Assembly: GCA_900553545.1 (NCBI GenBank)
Contig: USDP01000091.1
Location: forward strand, 1-6,425
Length of the DNA stretch: 6,425 nucleotides
Direction: 5' to 3'
From: an uncultured Eubacteriales bacterium
Lineage (GTDB): Bacteria > Bacillota > Clostridia > Oscillospirales > Oscillospiraceae
Position numbers and translations under genes: made by a program. Positions 5,777-6,425 of the stretch are shown piece after piece (within the stretch, counting starts at the first letter, position 1; each line of letters starts with the position of its first letter). The notes under the pieces were generated by a model, which saw only the letters and a list, made by a program, of their open reading frames with translations, was not told the origin of the DNA and made no database searches.

Positions 5777-5992
5777 TCACTTCACCGTGCCGCGCCGGAG
5801 GGCGGTCAGCTTTCCCAGCTCATACGGACACTCCACATACACGCAGAATTGATACTTCCAGTGCGGGCGGTAAAAGTGACAGGTATTGCAATCCTCACAG
5901 TCGGCACAGCCGCCATTTTCGTATCGGTCAAAGCCGGGTTTGCCGTGCATGAGCATTTCAAATGCTCGGCTGCTGCCGTTCGTAAAGTACAT
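5777..5992 (-). CDS. small six-cysteine protein of a conjugative element
   Basis: The frame is intact, 71 residues, with AAAGGAGGT (6002-6010) about ten bases before the ATG. Cysteines lie at 29, 32, 35 and 38 (four evenly spaced CxxC steps in GGCADCEDCNTCHFYRP), then at 50 and 55 (CVYVEC). This could bind zinc or possibly an iron-sulfur cluster. The first 28 residues are polar and aromatic, with no signal peptide or membrane segment. It is immediately upstream of the replication-initiator-like remnant and transcribed with it, so an accessory role in a mobile element is likely. I recognise it only as a type of small hypothetical protein seen beside such genes; its biochemical function is unknown. 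Confidence 0.75.
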   Translation of the reverse strand: MYFTNGSSRAFEMLMHGKPGFDRYENGGCADCEDCNTCHFYRPHWKYQFCVYVECPYELGKLTALRRGTVK

Positions 5993-6020
5993 TGTGGCTG
6001 CACCTCCTTTCAGATTTGGG

Positions 6021-6059
6021 CAAAAAAACGCCGTAGACTTTTCTCAAAATCTACGGCGT
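6021..6059 (-). terminator. strong minus-strand intrinsic terminator just before the Cys-rich gene
   Basis: Read on the minus strand, ACGCCGTAGA (6059-6050) and TCTACGGCGT (6037-6028) make a 10-bp perfect stem. The loop adds an inner TTTT/AAAA pairing with one bulge. Seven T follow (6027-6021 as A on the plus strand). The T-run ends about ten bases before the Shine-Dalgarno of the Cys-rich gene, a position typical of an attenuator in the gene's own leader, though it may simply end an upstream transcript. Confidence 0.7.
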
Positions 6060-6070
6060 GGGCGTATGCG

Positions 6071-6104
6071 AAAAGGGATGCTGCCTTGCGGTAACATCCC
6101 TTTT
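6071..6104 (-). terminator. second hairpin in the leader of the Cys-rich gene
   Basis: Arms AAAAGGGATG (6071-6080) and CATCCCTTTT (6095-6104) pair perfectly over 10 bp around a 14-base loop. The stem ends in A4/T4, so it could terminate weakly in either direction. On the minus strand it begins ten bases after the stop of a short ORF remnant and 11 bases before the stronger terminator. A tandem arrangement like this suggests a regulated leader or a double terminator. Confidence 0.5.
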
Positions 6105-6113
6105 GTCGCTTGG

Positions 6114-6194
6114 TTATTCAATTTTTGAGCTAACCTGTTTGCCCTCTGCCCTCAAAAACGTTGATTTTACTGGGTTTCTGCTTGTTTTCCTATG
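6114..6194 (-). pseudogene. possible C-terminal remnant of a mobile-element gene
   Basis: A minus-strand frame of about 26 codons reads NPVKSTFLRAEGKQVSSKIE before TAA (6116-6114). It is open only back to a TGA at 6197-6195, where the plus-strand IS5-type fragment begins. A hairpin follows its stop at terminator distance. This fits the tail of a gene cut by an insertion sequence, but the segment is short and I cannot name the family; it may be noncoding. Confidence 0.25.
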
Positions 6195-6195
6195 T

Positions 6196-6357
6196 CAACG
6201 CTCTTTAGTGGAGTGTTTTTTCCAGAAAATCAAGTGGTTTCGCAGAATCGCCACCAGATATGACAAGTCGGATGCTTCCTTCCTGGCCTTTGCGTATCTT
6301 GCCTCCATTGCTATTTTGTTGCTTTAGCACAATCTCTACCTTTTTTCAGACAAGCCC
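6196..6357 (+). mobile_element. 3' fragment of an IS5-family (IS427-like) element
   Basis: In frame from about 6196 to the stop at 6327, the sequence encodes VECFFQKIKWFRRIATRYDK followed by a hydrophobic tail ending in LASIAILLL. This is the C-terminal end of IS5-family DDE transposases; the E of VECFF is the expected third catalytic residue. The N-terminal part with both aspartates is absent, so it cannot transpose. After the stop, TTTTTTCAGACAAGCCC (6341-6357) looks like the right terminal inverted repeat, and the CTAG at its outer edge fits the CTAG/TA target preference of this family. The exact end is uncertain by a few bases. Confidence 0.75.
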
Positions 6358-6370
6358 TAGACTTCTCGCG

Positions 6371-6408
6371 CCGCTTGGAGTATTGTGTGCTCACAATGCT
6401 CTGAGCGG
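6371..6408 (+). other. 17-bp hairpin in the 5' leader of the next gene
   Basis: CCGCTTGGAGTATTGTG (6371-6387) and CACAATGCTCTGAGCGG (6392-6408) pair over all 17 positions around a TGCT loop, with three G-U pairs and no mismatch. It lies nine bases before a Shine-Dalgarno at the window edge. It could be a regulatory leader hairpin or, if the next gene is a mobilisation gene, part of an origin of transfer. The sequence itself does not decide this. Confidence 0.6.
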
Positions 6409-6416
6409 TTTGACTT

Positions 6417-6425
6417 AAAGGAGGA
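6417..6425 (+). promoter_or_regulatory. Shine-Dalgarno of a plus-strand gene starting beyond the window
   Basis: AAAGGAGGA is a near-perfect ribosome binding site at the very end of the window. A start codon would be expected 5-10 bases further on. It indicates that the mobile region continues with a plus-strand gene. Confidence 0.6.

Noticed and set aside
6058..6327. Single 89-residue plus-strand protein spanning the leader hairpins and the IS fragment
   Set aside because: Only the last 44 residues match a known family (IS5 transposase C-terminus); the first half runs through minus-strand hairpins and has no plausible ribosome binding site.
1..6425. CRISPR array, tRNA or rRNA gene
   Set aside because: No regularly spaced direct repeats, cloverleaf-like sequence with TTCGA/TTCAA arm, or rRNA signature was seen on either strand.

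Overview
The window looks like chromosomal DNA of an anaerobic, high-GC Firmicute, probably a gut Clostridia/Oscillospiraceae-type organism. The basis is strong AGGAGG ribosome binding sites before nearly every gene, a ferredoxin-dependent 2-oxoacid oxidoreductase, GC-rich codon choice in positions 1-5500, and remnants of a Firmicutes-type conjugative element at the right end. This placement is inference from gene content and sequence style, not a database match.

Positions 1-3701 form one tight plus-strand operon. It starts with the C-terminal part of a probable ParA/CobQ-like P-loop protein. A four-subunit 2-oxoacid:ferredoxin oxidoreductase follows: a 2x[4Fe-4S] ferredoxin, a VorB-type alpha subunit, a TPP-binding beta subunit and a gamma subunit. 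The last gene is a nitrilase-superfamily amidohydrolase that overlaps the gamma gene by 4 bases. Two hairpins follow. Next comes a branched-chain aminotransferase gene (3827-4908) broken by what looks like a single 4-base deletion; restoring TACC after base 4054 gives back the family motif exactly. Together the genes suggest interconversion of branched-chain amino acids, their 2-oxoacids and acyl-CoAs with reduction of ferredoxin, and possibly an omega-amidase step that pulls glutamine-linked transamination.

Positions 4909-5561 hold the fossil of a methionine-biosynthesis transcription unit: a good sigma-A promoter, a 17-codon leader ORF with Met at positions 1, 5, 7 and 8, a 14-bp perfect-stem terminator, and then a badly decayed metA (homoserine O-acyltransferase). 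The order promoter, Met-rich leader peptide, terminator, metA is what a ribosome-mediated methionine attenuator would look like. The second half of the leader ORF can pair with the 5' arm of the terminator. This is the most interesting signal in the window.

Positions 5562-6425 are a mobile-element graveyard, lower in GC. It contains a short IS256-type transposase fragment fused in frame to the N-terminus of a replication-initiator-like protein (minus strand), an intact small six-cysteine protein (minus strand), a leader with two hairpins, a fragment of an IS5-family transposase (plus strand), and finally a 17-bp hairpin and Shine-Dalgarno for a plus-strand gene that starts just beyond the window. 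The metA reading frame is cut off exactly where this mobile material begins.
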